NCBI GenBank assembly: GCA_943788095.1
Contig: CALSOZ010000003.1
Span: 1-58,072 of the forward strand
Source of the DNA: an uncultured Flavobacteriaceae bacterium
GTDB lineage: Bacteria > Bacteroidota > Bacteroidia > Flavobacteriales > Flavobacteriaceae
Direction of reading: 5' to 3'
Length of the DNA: 58,072 bases
Within the stretch, counting starts at the first letter, position 1, and the number at the start of each line of letters is the position of its first letter. The notes under the pieces were generated by a model. It did not search any database, was not told the DNA's origin, and worked only from the letters and a program-made list of their open reading frames with translations. The translations under genes were made by a program, and so were the position numbers. Below, in pieces: positions 20,780-30,677 of this stretch.

Positions 20780-21331
20780 TTAATTCTTTTTAAAAGGGAC
20801 CCCTAATTCTGTTAATAATGATTTTGCTTCTTTATCGGTATCAGCATCTGTAACAAATGTGATATCCATTCCTGAAATTTTATTGACTTTGTCAATGTTG
20901 ATTTCTGGAAAGATAATTTGTTCTGTAATCCCTAAATTGTAATTTCCTCTACCATCAAAACCATTTGCTTTAATTCCATTGAAATCTCTAACACGTGGAA
21001 GTGCAGACGTTACTAAACGGTCTAAAAACTCATACATTTTCTCACCACGTAAGGTTACTTTAACACCAATTGGCATTCCTTTACGTAATTTAAAAGATGC
21101 AACATCTTTTTTGGATATTGTAGCAACGGCTTTTTGACCAGAAATTTTTGTTACCTCGTCTATTGCATAGTCGATTAATTTCTTATCTGAAACGGCAGCA
21201 CCAACACCTTTAGATATTACTATCTTTTGCAGTTTTGGAACTTGCATTACATTTTTATATCCGAATTCTTCTGTAAGAGCCGACACTACTCTGTCTTTAT
21301 ACTCTTGTTTTAATCTTGGAATGTATCCCAT
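20780..21331 (-). CDS. rplE: 50S ribosomal protein L5
   Basis: Binds 5S rRNA and contacts P-site tRNA; 183 residues. Typical segments include [50 protein letters not shown] and [20 protein letters not shown]. It lies 5 bases after rplX. Confidence 0.97.
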   Translation of the reverse strand: MGYIPRLKQEYKDRVVSALTEEFGYKNVMQVPKLQKIVISKGVGAAVSDKKLIDYAIDEVTKISGQKAVATISKKDVASFKLRKGMPIGVKVTLRGEKMYEFLDRLVTSALPRVRDFNGIKANGFDGRGNYNLGITEQIIFPEINIDKVNKISGMDITFVTDADTDKEAKSLLTELGVPFKKN

Positions 21332-21336
21332 AATTC

Positions 21337-21648
21337 TTAAATTACTTCGTTAGATTTTTTCGAAAATCTTACTTTCTTACCGTCTTCAACTTTATAACCA
21401 ACTCTGGTTGTTTCTCCTTTAGAAGTTAACAAAGATAGGTTAGATATTTGAATTGACGCTTCTTTTTCTACGATACCACCTTGAGGGCTTTGAGCACTAG
21501 GTTTCATGTGTTTTTTAACCATGTTTACCCCTTCAACGATCACTTTATTTTTGTTTAGTAATACTTTCACAATTTTACCTTCAGTCCCTTTATGGTCTCC
21601 AGCAATAACTCTTACGGTATCTCCTGTTTTAACTTTTAGCTTTCCCAT
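21337..21648 (-). CDS. rplX: 50S ribosomal protein L24
   Basis: Assembly initiator of the large subunit, 103 residues. The KOW motif covers about residues 6-32 ([20 protein letters not shown]), followed by [20 protein letters not shown]. It lies between rplN and rplE in standard order. Confidence 0.97.
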   Translation of the reverse strand: MGKLKVKTGDTVRVIAGDHKGTEGKIVKVLLNKNKVIVEGVNMVKKHMKPSAQSPQGGIVEKEASIQISNLSLLTSKGETTRVGYKVEDGKKVRFSKKSNEVI

Positions 21649-21658
21649 GTTTCTTAAA

Positions 21659-22027
21659 TTAAAGCACTTCTGGTGCTAGTGATACAATCTTCATGAACTG
21701 CTTATCACGAAGCTCTCTTGCGACAGGTCCAAAAACACGAGTTCCTCTCATTTCACCAGTAGGATTCAAAAGAACACAAGCGTTGTCGTCGAATCTTATA
21801 TAAGATCCATCTGGTCGTCTTACTTCTTTCGCAGTTCTAACCACTACAGCGGTTGAAACAGCTCCTTTTTTGATGGTTCCGTTAGGAGTTGCATCTTTTA
21901 TAGTGACAACAATTTTATCACCTAAGGATGCGTATCTACGTTTTGTACCACCGAGAACACGAATGGTTAACACCTCTTTTGCTCCGGTATTGTCAGCTAC
22001 TTTTAATCTTGATTCTTGTTGTACCAT
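21659..22027 (-). CDS. rplN: 50S ribosomal protein L14
   Basis: Intersubunit-bridge protein of 122 residues. Begins [20 protein letters not shown] and contains [15 protein letters not shown] and [20 protein letters not shown], all family hallmarks. It lies two bases from rpsQ. Confidence 0.97.
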   Translation of the reverse strand: MVQQESRLKVADNTGAKEVLTIRVLGGTKRRYASLGDKIVVTIKDATPNGTIKKGAVSTAVVVRTAKEVRRPDGSYIRFDDNACVLLNPTGEMRGTRVFGPVARELRDKQFMKIVSLAPEVL

Positions 22028-22029
22028 AA

Positions 22030-22287
22030 TTATTTAGCTCTATCAATGATTTCTACTAATCTCCAACATTTAGATTTACTTAAGGGTCTCGTTTCCATGA
22101 TCCTTACAGTATCACCTTCGTTGCAGTCGTTTTGTTCGTCGTGTGCTACGTACTTTTTAGTCTTTAGCACGAACTTTCCGTACATAGGATGTTTTACTTT
22201 TTTCACTTCAGAAACCACGATTGATTTCATCATTTTGTTACTTGTAACAACGCCTATACGTTCTTTTCTTAAATTTCTTTTTTCCAT
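22030..22287 (-). CDS. rpsQ: 30S ribosomal protein S17
   Basis: Primary 16S rRNA binder of 85 residues. [20 protein letters not shown] opens the OB-fold, and the signature [20 protein letters not shown] is intact. It sits between rpmC and rplN. Confidence 0.97.
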   Translation of the reverse strand: MEKRNLRKERIGVVTSNKMMKSIVVSEVKKVKHPMYGKFVLKTKKYVAHDEQNDCNEGDTVRIMETRPLSKSKCWRLVEIIDRAK

Positions 22288-22304
22288 CTTTCAGCAGAAT
22301 ACAA

Positions 22305-22496
22305 TTATTGCACTTCTCTATTAGTTAACTCCGTTGCCAACCGTGCTACAGATCGTCTTACAGATCGTAATTGGATTGGATTTTCGAGTGGTGATATTGC
22401 GTGGGTCATTTTCAGATCCGCGTAAGTCTTTTTCGTATCACTAAGTTTTTCTTGCAACTCAGCTGTCGATAGTTCTTTAATTTCAGATTGTTTCAT
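22305..22496 (-). CDS. rpmC: 50S ribosomal protein L29
   Basis: Two-helix protein at the tunnel exit, 63 residues. Begins MKQSEIKELSTAELQEKLSD and contains ENPIQLRSVRRSVARLATEL. It lies between rplP and rpsQ in the standard S10-operon order. Confidence 0.96.
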   Translation of the reverse strand: MKQSEIKELSTAELQEKLSDTKKTYADLKMTHAISPLENPIQLRSVRRSVARLATELTNREVQ

Positions 22497-22509
22497 AATA
22501 TCAATAAAA

Positions 22510-22929
22510 TTAAGCTTCGTAGTCTCTAGCGATTACAAATTTGGTTTTAACTGGTAATTTTTGAGCCGCTAAACGCAATGCTTCTTTAGCAACGATTAGT
22601 GGCACACCACCAACTTCAAATAATATTCTTCCTGGTTTCACAACAGCTGCCCAATATTCAACGGCACCTTTTCCTTTACCCATCCTTACTTCAAGCGGCT
22701 TTTTTGTGATTGGCTTGTCTGGAAATATTTTTATCCATAACTGGCCTTCTCTTTTCATATGGCGTGTTGCAGCGATACGAGCAGCTTCAATTTGACGTGA
22801 AGTTAAAAAATTTGAATCGAGTGATTTTATACCAAACATTCCGTTAGAAAGTTGATGTCCTCTCTCGGAGTTTCCTTTCATGCGTCCTTTCTGGACTTTA
22901 CGAAATTTTGTTCTTTTTGGTTGTAACAT
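22510..22929 (-). CDS. rplP: 50S ribosomal protein L16
   Basis: Helps shape the A-site side of the large subunit; 139 residues. Begins [20 protein letters not shown]. The [20 protein letters not shown] and GRILFEVGG motifs are intact. Confidence 0.97.
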   Translation of the reverse strand: MLQPKRTKFRKVQKGRMKGNSERGHQLSNGMFGIKSLDSNFLTSRQIEAARIAATRHMKREGQLWIKIFPDKPITKKPLEVRMGKGKGAVEYWAAVVKPGRILFEVGGVPLIVAKEALRLAAQKLPVKTKFVIARDYEA

Positions 22930-22950
22930 TTTCTTTTAATTTATAAAAAA

Positions 22951-23664
22951 TTACTTTCTACGGCGAGGTTTCGAATTCGATGAACGATTTCCTTTGTCTT
23001 GTCCTTTTGAAAGACCTACTAAGGGAGATAATTCACGTTTTCCATACACTTCACCTTTCATAATCCACACTTTGATTCCTAATCTACCATAAGTAGTATG
23101 GGCTTCAACAAGAGCATAATCTATATCAGCTCTAAATGTAGATAAAGGAATTCTTCCATCTTTATAGTGTTCGCTACGTGCCATTTCAGCTCCGTTTAAA
23201 CGTCCACTAATTTGAATCTTTATTCCTTCAGAGTTCATTCGCATCGTGGCTTGAATGGCCATTTTGATTGCACGCTTGTAAGAAATACGATTTTCAATTT
23301 GACGAGCGACACTCGTTGCTACTAAAAACGCATCTAATTCTGGGCGCTTGATTTCAAAGATGTTTAATTGAACTTCCTTGTTTGTGAGTTTTCTTAATTC
23401 TTCTTTTAACTTGTCTACCTCTTGACCGCCTTTACCAATAATGATACCAGGACGAGCCGTTGTGATAGTAACGGTTACAAGTTTAAGAGTTCTTTCGATA
23501 ATCACTCTAGATACACTAGCTTTTACTAAACGAACAAAGATGTACTTTCTGATTTTATCATCCTCAGCAAGCTTGTCTCCGTAATCATTTCCTCCGTACC
23601 AGTTAGATTCCCATCCTCTGATGATTCCAAGGCGATTTCCTATTGGATTTGTCTTTTGTCCCAT
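22951..23664 (-). CDS. rpsC: 30S ribosomal protein S3
   Basis: Part of the mRNA entry tunnel, 237 residues. Begins [20 protein letters not shown]. The KH domain contains [20 protein letters not shown], and the C-terminal domain has [12 protein letters not shown] lysine/arginine-rich tail ends SKPRRRK. Confidence 0.97.
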   Translation of the reverse strand: MGQKTNPIGNRLGIIRGWESNWYGGNDYGDKLAEDDKIRKYIFVRLVKASVSRVIIERTLKLVTVTITTARPGIIIGKGGQEVDKLKEELRKLTNKEVQLNIFEIKRPELDAFLVATSVARQIENRISYKRAIKMAIQATMRMNSEGIKIQISGRLNGAEMARSEHYKDGRIPLSTFRADIDYALVEAHTTYGRLGIKVWIMKGEVYGKRELSPLVGLSKGQDKGNRSSNSKPRRRK

Positions 23665-23667
23665 TTA

Positions 23668-24078
23668 TTAATTGCTTTGTGTGTTATTTTTAGATCCTAA
23701 AACCACTGTTACATGATTAGATCTTTTTCTAATTCTGTGTGCACGACCTTGAGGGGCCGGACGTAGTCTCTTTAACATTGTACCACCATCCACTCTGATT
23801 TCTTTTACAAAAAGATCAGCGTCCTCAATGCTTGCGTCTTCGTTTTTTGATTGCCAGTTTGCAACAGCCGATAGAACTAATTTTTCTAATCGACGTGACG
23901 CTTCTTTTGAACTAAATCTCAAAACGTTAAGTGCCTTTTCTACCTTTTCGCCTCTTACTAAATCAGCTACTAAGCGCATTTTTCTTGGTGACGTAGGACA
24001 GTTATTAAGCTTTGCAAAAGCGATTTGCTTTTTTCCGGCCTTAATAGCGTCTGCCATTTCTTTTTTACGACTTCCCAT
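23668..24078 (-). CDS. rplV: 50S ribosomal protein L22
   Basis: Lines the exit tunnel; 136 residues. Contains [20 protein letters not shown] and the C-terminal hairpin [20 protein letters not shown]. It is slightly longer than the E. coli protein at both ends. Confidence 0.97.
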   Translation of the reverse strand: MGSRKKEMADAIKAGKKQIAFAKLNNCPTSPRKMRLVADLVRGEKVEKALNVLRFSSKEASRRLEKLVLSAVANWQSKNEDASIEDADLFVKEIRVDGGTMLKRLRPAPQGRAHRIRKRSNHVTVVLGSKNNTQSN

Positions 24079-24083
24079 AGCTC

Positions 24084-24362
24084 TTATTTTTTACCTTTAT
24101 TTTTAGCACCTGCGTGTCCACGGAATGAACGTGTTGGTGAAAATTCTCCTAGTTTATGTCCTACCATGTTTTCAGTAACGTATACTGGAACAAATTGACG
24201 GCCATTGTGAACTGCGATTGTTTGCCCTACAAAATCGGGTGTAATCATACTGGCACGAGACCAAGTTTTAATAACCGTTTTTTTGTTTGCGTCTACGTTA
24301 GCAGCCACTTTTCTTTCTAACTTATAATGAACGAAAGGTCCTTTTTTTAATGATCTTGCCAT
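24084..24362 (-). CDS. rpsS: 30S ribosomal protein S19
   Basis: Head protein partnering S13; 92 residues. Begins [19 protein letters not shown] and contains [20 protein letters not shown] and [14 protein letters not shown]. It lies six bases after rplB. Confidence 0.97.
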   Translation of the reverse strand: MARSLKKGPFVHYKLERKVAANVDANKKTVIKTWSRASMITPDFVGQTIAVHNGRQFVPVYVTENMVGHKLGEFSPTRSFRGHAGAKNKGKK

Positions 24363-24368
24363 GTCTTA

Positions 24369-25193
24369 TTATTTCTTTCTACGTTCTATAATATACTTAT
24401 TACTTGCTTTAGTCTTAGAACGAGTTCTAAATCCTTTTGCAGGAATACCATTTCTAGAACGAGGATGTCCACCTGATGATTTTCCTTCACCACCACCCAT
24501 TGGGTGATCGACTGGATTCATAACAACTGGTCTTGTTCTTGGACGTCTTCCTAACCAACGGCTTCTACCGGCTTTACCAGACACCAATAATTGATGATCC
24601 GAGTTAGATACCACACCTATAGTAGCGAAGCAACCTAACAATAGTAAACGCGTTTCACCGGATGGTAATTTTACCGTAGCAAACTTACCGTCTCTTGCCA
24701 TTAATTGTGCAAATGCACCAGCACTACGTGCCATAACAGCTCCTTGTCCCGGACGAAGTTCGATACAAGAAATAATGGTTCCTAATGGAATTTGACTCAA
24801 TGGCAATGCATTTCCAATTTCTGGAGCAACGTCTACACCCGACACTAACTTCTGTCCTACTTGAAGACCGTTTTGTGCAATGATATATCGTTTTTCACCA
24901 TCTTGATAATTGAGAAGTGCAATGAATGCCGTTCTATTTGGATCGTATTCTATAGACTTCACCTCGGCTGGGATTCCAGCTTTGTCTCTTTTGAAGTCGA
25001 TAATACGATACCTTTTTTTATGACCGCCACCGATATAGCGCATGGTCATTTTTCCTTGACTGTTTCTACCACCTGAACGTTTATTCGGAGTTAATAAACT
25101 CTTCTCCGGCTTATCAGTAGTAATGGCATCATAGCCGTTAACTACTCTAAATCGCTGTCCAGGGGTGACTGGTTTTAATTTTCTTACTGACAT
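24369..25193 (-). CDS. rplB: 50S ribosomal protein L2
   Basis: Needed for subunit joining and peptidyl transfer; 274 residues. Contains [20 protein letters not shown], the RNA-binding [20 protein letters not shown] and the catalytic-region [20 protein letters not shown] with its conserved histidine. Full length. Confidence 0.98.
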   Translation of the reverse strand: MSVRKLKPVTPGQRFRVVNGYDAITTDKPEKSLLTPNKRSGGRNSQGKMTMRYIGGGHKKRYRIIDFKRDKAGIPAEVKSIEYDPNRTAFIALLNYQDGEKRYIIAQNGLQVGQKLVSGVDVAPEIGNALPLSQIPLGTIISCIELRPGQGAVMARSAGAFAQLMARDGKFATVKLPSGETRLLLLGCFATIGVVSNSDHQLLVSGKAGRSRWLGRRPRTRPVVMNPVDHPMGGGEGKSSGGHPRSRNGIPAKGFRTRSKTKASNKYIIERRKK

Positions 25194-25203
25194 GTTTGTC
25201 TAA

Positions 25204-25494
25204 TTAGATATTAGCGTATAAATCAATCGTTTCACCTTCCGCCAGTTGTACAAGTGCTTTTTTAACAGCATTTGTTTTACCATGTTGAATCCCCGTTTTT
25301 GTAAACTTGGTTTTTCGATCTGGACGGACATTTATTGTACGAACTTTTTCAACAGAAACACCGTAAGCAGCTTCTACTGCTTTTTTGATTTCTACCTTGT
25401 TCGCCTTCGTATTCACTTGAAAGCTGTAGCAGTTTTTCAACTCACTCGCTTGTGTTGCTTTCTCTGTGATTATTGGTTTAATTAAGATACTCAT
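25204..25494 (-). CDS. rplW: 50S ribosomal protein L23
   Basis: Docking site for trigger factor and SRP at the tunnel exit; 96 residues. Contains IIKPIITEKATQASELKN-like start (SILIKPIITEKATQ) and NKVEIKKAVEAAYGVSVEKV. It lies between rplD and rplB. Confidence 0.96.
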   Translation of the reverse strand: MSILIKPIITEKATQASELKNCYSFQVNTKANKVEIKKAVEAAYGVSVEKVRTINVRPDRKTKFTKTGIQHGKTNAVKKALVQLAEGETIDLYANI

Positions 25495-25501
25495 GGTTTT
25501 C

Positions 25502-26131
25502 TTATTTACTTAAATTCGATTCAATACTTTTTACAGCACTTTCAAAAATAACAACCTGATTGGCGTTTAATATTTTGTAAGTACTTATTTCTGAGTCAAT
25601 TAAAACTTCAGAGCTCTTTAAATTACGCGACGACAAATATACATTATTATTTGAGCCTCCCAAGACAAATAAAGACTTTTTACTCTCAAGGTTTAAGGCC
25701 TTTAAGACTGCTGTAAAATTCTTAGTTTTTGGAGAATCAAAAGTGAAGTCTTCTAACACTGTAATTGACTTTTCAGATGCTTTGATCGAAAAGGCCGATT
25801 TACGTGCCAAACGCTTTAAATTTTTATTCAATTTGAAACTGTAGTTTCTTGGACGTGGACCAAACATACGACCACCACCTCTAAAAACACCAGACTTGAT
25901 ACTTCCCGCACGGGCGGTACCAGTTCCTTTTTGTTTCTTGATCTTACGAGTACTTCCCGTAATCTCAGCTCTTTCTTTTGCCTTGTGTGTTCCTTGACGT
26001 TGGTTAGCAAGATATTGCTTAACATCTAAGTAAACTGCATGGTTATTAGGCTCTATAGCGAATACATCGTTAGAAAGGTCTGCCTTTCTACCTGTATCTT
26101 TTCCGTTTAAATCTAAAACTGCTACTTTCAT
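25502..26131 (-). CDS. rplD: 50S ribosomal protein L4
   Basis: Tunnel protein of 209 residues. The conserved loop TRKIKKQKGTGTARAGSIKS is followed by GVFRGGGRMFGPRPRNYSFK. Its start shares one base with the rplC stop. In E. coli L4 also represses the S10 operon by binding its leader. Here the long leader lies before rplC rather than before rpsJ (see findings). Confidence 0.97.
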   Translation of the reverse strand: MKVAVLDLNGKDTGRKADLSNDVFAIEPNNHAVYLDVKQYLANQRQGTHKAKERAEITGSTRKIKKQKGTGTARAGSIKSGVFRGGGRMFGPRPRNYSFKLNKNLKRLARKSAFSIKASEKSITVLEDFTFDSPKTKNFTAVLKALNLESKKSLFVLGGSNNNVYLSSRNLKSSEVLIDSEISTYKILNANQVVIFESAVKSIESNLSK

Positions 26132-26748
26132 TATTTCTGAATCGTTACATAAGCGTTTTTAGGCCCAGGAACACATCCTTTAACCACAAGTAGATTCTTT
26201 TCAGTGACTACTTTTAAAACTCTTAAATTTTGAACTTTAACTGTGTCGGTTCCCATACGACCTGCCATTTTCATTCCTTTGAAAACTCTTGCAGGATACG
26301 AAGCCGCACCAATAGATCCTGGCGCACGTAAACGGTTATGCTGTCCGTGAGTCGCTTGACCAACACCAGCAAATCCATGACGTTTTACAACCCCTTGAAA
26401 TCCTTTTCCTTTTGAAGTCCCTGTAACGTCCACAAATTCGCCTTCGGCAAAATGCTCTACTGTTATGGTGTCTCCTAATTTGTACTCCTCATCAAATCCT
26501 TTAAATTCCGCGACTTTTCTCTTAACAGAAGTACCTGCTTTTTTGGCATGACCTAAGTCAGCTTTCGTAGCACTTTTCTCTGTCTTGTCATCGAAACCAA
26601 GCTGAAGGGCTGTATAGCCGTCAACTTCTTCGGTTCTGACTTGGGTAACAACGCATGGTCCAACTTCTAAAACGGTACATGGCATGTTTTTACCATTGGC
26701 GTCGAAGATGCTGGTCATTCCGATTTTTTTTCCTATTAACCCAGACAT
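26131..26748 (-). CDS. rplC: 50S ribosomal protein L3
   Basis: Early-assembly large-subunit protein, 205 residues. Begins [20 protein letters not shown] and contains [20 protein letters not shown] and [20 protein letters not shown]. It is the first gene after the 438-base leader and therefore probably opens a separate transcript from rpsJ. Confidence 0.97.
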   Translation of the reverse strand: MSGLIGKKIGMTSIFDANGKNMPCTVLEVGPCVVTQVRTEEVDGYTALQLGFDDKTEKSATKADLGHAKKAGTSVKRKVAEFKGFDEEYKLGDTITVEHFAEGEFVDVTGTSKGKGFQGVVKRHGFAGVGQATHGQHNRLRAPGSIGAASYPARVFKGMKMAGRMGTDTVKVQNLRVLKVVTEKNLLVVKGCVPGPKNAYVTIQK

Positions 26749-26862
26749 ATTTATTTATTTATTTATTAACTCTTTTTATTCCAAAAACAAAGGGTCAAAA
26801 TACGTTTCAACCCTGAATTGTATTTTTTCCGTTTTTCCCTCGCACTCAGCTTGGGACATGTA

Positions 26863-26883
26863 AATCACTGATTTTCAGTGATT
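26863..26883 (-). promoter_or_regulatory. hairpin in the rplC leader
   Basis: A perfect 9-bp inverted repeat (AATCACTGA with TCAGTGATT) encloses a 3-base loop. It lies 36-60 bases downstream of the expected transcription start and has no T-run after it, so it is not a terminator. It may be an RNA regulatory element; there is no direct evidence. Confidence 0.4.
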
Positions 26884-26923
26884 AAATCAAATAACACAGT
26901 ATTACCCTATGTTTTTCGAGCTG

Positions 26924-26931
26924 CAAATTTA
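26924..26931 (-). promoter_or_regulatory. candidate rplC promoter -7 box
   Basis: The minus strand reads TAAATTTG, matching TAnnTTTG. It implies a transcript start near 26917 and a leader of about 170 bases. A clear -33 TTTG was not found. Confidence 0.5.
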
Positions 26932-27130
26932 GATAAATTTAATCTATTCACCTAAATTATTTAGAGATTATTTCAAAAGTACTTGCGATAACTTCATATA
27001 AACACATTCAGTTAATATGCATACAGGGGTTTACAGCTATTGAGTGGTGCGTAACACGGAAATCTATCCACTATTTTGAAGTGTTATTCCATGTTTTAAG
27101 ACTGAAGAATAAAGCTCATCGGTTAAAAAA

Positions 27131-27157
27131 AATCCTCAACGCAAAACGTTGAGGATT
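27131..27157 (-). terminator. terminator between rpsJ and rplC
   Basis: A perfect 11-bp stem (AATCCTCAACG with CGTTGAGGATT), a 5-base loop and a long T-run on the minus strand. It starts 30 bases after the rpsJ stop. It is unexpected inside the usual S10 gene run. Confidence 0.9.
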
Positions 27158-27186
27158 TTTATAATTATATTTTTCAATTAAAGAAC

Positions 27187-27492
27187 TTACACTTTAATCT
27201 CAACTTCTACACCACTTGGTAATTCTAGTTTCATCAACGCATCAATTGTTTTGGATGAAGAACTATAAATATCTAATAGTCTTTTGTAAGAGCTTAATTG
27301 AAATTGTTCTCTCGATTTTTTATTAACGTGAGGAGAACGTAATACGGTAAACAGTTTTTTGTGGGTTGGCAATGGAATTGGTCCAGTCACAACGGCCCCT
27401 GTACTTTTTACTGTTTTTACAATCTTATCAGCAGACTTATCTACTAAGTTATGATCGTAAGACTTTAATTTTATTCTGATTTTTTGACTCAT
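27187..27492 (-). CDS. rpsJ: 30S ribosomal protein S10
   Basis: Head protein of the small subunit, also NusE in antitermination; 101 residues. Begins [20 protein letters not shown] and contains [20 protein letters not shown] and [20 protein letters not shown]. It follows fusA by 11 bases and so belongs to the str transcript, ending at the terminator just downstream rather than leading the S10 genes. Confidence 0.97.
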   Translation of the reverse strand: MSQKIRIKLKSYDHNLVDKSADKIVKTVKSTGAVVTGPIPLPTHKKLFTVLRSPHVNKKSREQFQLSSYKRLLDIYSSSSKTIDALMKLELPSGVEVEIKV

Positions 27493-27503
27493 GTTCTTAA
27501 CTT

Positions 27504-29631
27504 TTAAGATTGGATTCCTTTAGCTTCTTTAATAACTTCTTCTGAGATGTTTGAAGGCGTTTCAGCATAGTGTGAAAATTCCATAGTGGAAGTTGCACGC
27601 CCTGATGATAACGTTCTAAGTGTGGTTACATAACCAAACATTTCTGAAAGAGGCACTGTAGCTTTTACAGTTTTTGCACCTGCTCTATCGCCCATGTCAC
27701 TTACTTGTCCACGACGACGGTTAAGGTCTCCTACAATATCTCCCATGTTTTCTTCGGGAGTAATAACTTCTAATTTCATGATTGGTTCCATGATCACTGC
27801 CTTGGCTGCTTTGGCTGAATTTTTAAATCCTAGCTTAGCGGCTAATTCGAAAGAGAGTTGATCCGAATCCACATCGTGATACGATCCATCTTTCAAAGTC
27901 ACTTTTACAGCATCTACTTCATAGCCAGCAAGTGGTCCATTGACCATGGCCATTTTGAAACCTTTTTCGATCGAAGGAATAAATTCCTTAGGAACGTTTC
28001 CACCTTTAATTGCAGAAATAAACTGAAGTCCAATTTCGCCTTCATCTGCGGGCTCAATTGTAAATACAATGTCTGCAAATTTACCACGACCACCCGATTG
28101 TTTCTTGTAAACTTCTCTGTGATCTGCTGATTGTGTAATGGCTTCCTTATACTCAACTTGTGGTTGTCCTTGATTAACTTCAACTTTAAACTCACGACGT
28201 AAACGATCGACAATTACATCTAAGTGTAATTCACCCATTCCTGAAATAATCGTTTGTCCTGAAGCTTCGTCAGATCGCACTGTAAAGGTTGGATCTTCTT
28301 CTGCTAACTTTGCTAAACCTAGGCCTAATCTATCAACATCTGCTTTAGTCTTAGGCTCTACCGCGATTCCAATTACGGGATCCGGGAAGTCCATAGATTC
28401 TAAAACAATTGGATGTTTTTCTGCTGACAATGTATCTCCTGTTTTAATGGACTTAAATCCAACAGCAGCTCCAATATCACCTGCTTCGATAAAATCGATT
28501 GCATTTTGCTTATTAGCGTGCATTTGGTAGATACGAGAAATACGTTCTTTTTTACCTGAACGGTTATTTAACACATACGAACCTGCATCTAAACGACCTG
28601 AATAGGCACGGAAAAATGCTAGACGTCCTACAAAAGGATCAGTAGCAATTTTGAATGCTAAAGCCGCAAACGGCTCTTTTACATCTGGCTTACGTAGTTC
28701 TTCTAATTCAGTATCTGGATTCACCCCTACAATACCTTCTTTATCCGTTGGTGCAGGTAAATAACGACATACAGCATCTAAAAGAAACTGAACACCTTTA
28801 TTTTTGAATGCAGAACCACAGATCATAGGAATAATGGCCATATCCATTACAGCAGCTCTCAATGCAGCATGCACCTCTTCTTCTGTAATAGAGTCTTCAT
28901 CTTCCATGAATTTCTCTAAAAGGTTCTCATCGTAACTTGCAACTTCTTCAATAAGTTTTGCACGAAGGATTCTTGCTTCTTCTTTCAAATTTTCAGGAAT
29001 GTCAACAACGTCAAATGTTGCGCCCATACCTTCTTCGTGCCAAATAATCGCACGGTTTTTGACTAAATCTACAATTCCTTTAAAATCTTCTTCGTCACCA
29101 ATGTTTAAAACGATTGGTACTGCATTAGAACCTAACATTTCTTTTACTTGACTACAAACCATCATAAAATCAGAGCCTTGACGGTCCATTTTATTTACGA
29201 AACCAATACGTGGCACTTTGTAGTTATCGGCGAGTCTCCAGTTGGTTTCAGATTGAGGCTCAACACCATCAACTGCACTAAACAAGAATACTAACCCATC
29301 AAGTACACGTAATGAACGGTTTACTTCAACCGTAAAATCAACGTGACCAGGGGTGTCAATAATATTAAAATGGTATCCTTTTGTGTCTTCAACAGGTTTT
29401 CCATTGTTTCGTTGGAAATTCCCATTCACAGGTTGTTGCAGCAGACGTAATTGTAATACCTCTTTCTTGCTCTTGTTCCATCCAGTCCATTGTTGCAGCA
29501 CCATCGTGTACTTCTCCAATTTTGTGAGAAACGCCTGTGTAATAAAGAATACGCTCAGTCGTAGTGGTTTTTCCTGCATCAATATGCGCAGCAATTCCAA
29601 TATTTCTTGTAAATCTTAAATCTCTTGCCAT
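27504..29631 (-). CDS. fusA: elongation factor G, one frameshift as written
   Basis: GTPase driving translocation. The first 75 or so residues ([20 protein letters not shown], then [13 protein letters not shown]) run in one frame from 29631. The frame breaks near 29405-29411 and continues as [20 protein letters not shown]. Removing one base there joins them as PTKNGKPVED. The rest is intact: G4 [12 protein letters not shown], domain IV and the C-terminus [16 protein letters not shown]. The total, 2128 bases minus one, gives 708 residues, normal for EF-G. Since no other copy is visible and the protein is essential, the insertion is most likely a sequence error. Confidence 0.94.
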
Positions 29632-29637
29632 TTCTTA

Positions 29638-30114
29638 TTAAAATCTAAAGTGAGAGAATGCTTTATTCGCTTCAGCCATCTTGTGAGTGTCTGTACGTTT
29701 TTTAACCGCTGCTCCTTCTTCTTTAGCCGCAGCTAAAATTTCAGAGGCTAACTTTAAAGCCATAGATTTTTCATTTCGCTTTCGTGCAAAGCTAATTAAC
29801 CACTTCATAGCGGTCGATATTTTACGATCTGGTCGTATTTGCATTGGAATTTGAAAGGTTGCACCTCCAACACGACGGCTACGTACTTCTACGTGCGGCA
29901 TCACATTAGATAAAGCATCTTTCCATATTTCTACTGCAGTTTTTTCTTCGTCTGTTTTCTTTTCTTCTATGATATCCATTGCATCATAGAAAATTTTGAA
30001 TGCTGTCGACTTTTTACCGTCCCACATCATCATGTTCACGAAACGTGTTACCAATTGATCGTTAAATTTTGGATCTGGCAACAGCGGTCTTTTTTTCGCC
30101 TGTTTTTTTCTCAT
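29638..30114 (-). CDS. rpsG: 30S ribosomal protein S7
   Basis: Nucleates the small-subunit head; 158 residues. Begins [20 protein letters not shown]. The signature [20 protein letters not shown] and [20 protein letters not shown] are intact. It lies between rpsL and fusA. Confidence 0.97.
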   Translation of the reverse strand: MRKKQAKKRPLLPDPKFNDQLVTRFVNMMMWDGKKSTAFKIFYDAMDIIEEKKTDEEKTAVEIWKDALSNVMPHVEVRSRRVGGATFQIPMQIRPDRKISTAMKWLISFARKRNEKSMALKLASEILAAAKEEGAAVKKRTDTHKMAEANKAFSHFRF

Positions 30115-30134
30115 GTCTTCTTTTTAAAAATAAA

Positions 30135-30509
30135 TTATTTCTTAGGGCGTTTTGCACCATACTTAGATCGACGTTGTGTACGACCCGAAACACCTGCGGT
30201 GTCTAAAGCCCCACGTACAATGTGGTATCTAACTCCTGGTAAATCTTTTACCCTTCCACCTCTAACTAATACTATCGAGTGCTCTTGTAAATTATGTCCT
30301 TCACCACCGATGTATGCGTTGACTTCGTTTCCATTTGTCAACCGAACTCTTGCAACTTTACGCATTGCTGAATTTGGTTTTTTTGGAGTCGTCGTGTAAA
30401 CACGAGTACACACACCACGTCGCTGAGGACAAGAATCTAAAGCAGCCGATTTACTCTTCTTAGTTATTTTGGCTCTTCCTTTTCTTACTAATTGTGAAAT
30501 TGTTGGCAT
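30135..30509 (-). CDS. rpsL: 30S ribosomal protein S12
   Basis: Decoding-centre protein of 124 residues. Contains [20 protein letters not shown] and [20 protein letters not shown]. The positions commonly changed in streptomycin resistance (the lysine in PKKPNSA and the VKDLPG loop) look wild type. First gene of the str operon, with a strong promoter just upstream. Confidence 0.97.
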   Translation of the reverse strand: MPTISQLVRKGRAKITKKSKSAALDSCPQRRGVCTRVYTTTPKKPNSAMRKVARVRLTNGNEVNAYIGGEGHNLQEHSIVLVRGGRVKDLPGVRYHIVRGALDTAGVSGRTQRRSKYGAKRPKK

Positions 30510-30552
30510 ATTCTATATACTATTTTTTTTAAATCCTCTTCTTAGAGGGCTG

Positions 30553-30583
30553 CAAAGGTAAACATTAAAATGAATTATTCAAA
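30553..30583 (-). promoter_or_regulatory. rpsL (str operon) promoter
   Basis: On the minus strand, TTTG (30583-30580), a 19-base spacer and TACCTTTG (30560-30553). This matches both parts of the Bacteroidota promoter (TTTG at -33 and TAnnTTTG at -7). It is the best promoter in the window. A small hairpin (30548-30535) would lie at the very 5' end of the mRNA. Confidence 0.75.
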
Positions 30584-30677
30584 TCATAACTCTATAATTT
30601 TAAAATAATTACGTTTTTTTAAGGCGATTAAATAATTTGAATCCTTTTTACGTTAGTTTTACATTAAAATCATTTTT

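Larger units (their letters stand above)
26749..27186 (-). promoter_or_regulatory. intergenic leader between rpsJ and rplC
   Basis: 438 bases without any supportable gene. It holds, in transcription order on the minus strand, a terminator after rpsJ (27157-27131), a region with no feature I can name, a -7 promoter box (26931-26924) and a probable untranslated leader of about 170 bases. That leader has a perfect 9-bp hairpin (26883-26863) and a weaker one (26814-26791). Confidence 0.6.

Noticed and set aside
26863-26883. Terminator in the rplC leader
   Set aside because: The stem has no following T-run and lies upstream of an essential gene cluster on the same strand.
26932-27130. Small gene between rpsJ and rplC
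   Set aside because: No reading frame of convincing length or composition in either strand; the region is AT-rich and looks non-coding.
27504-29631. Programmed ribosomal frameshift in fusA
   Set aside because: No slippery heptamer or stimulatory structure was seen, EF-G genes are not known to use one, and similar breaks occur in many unrelated genes here.
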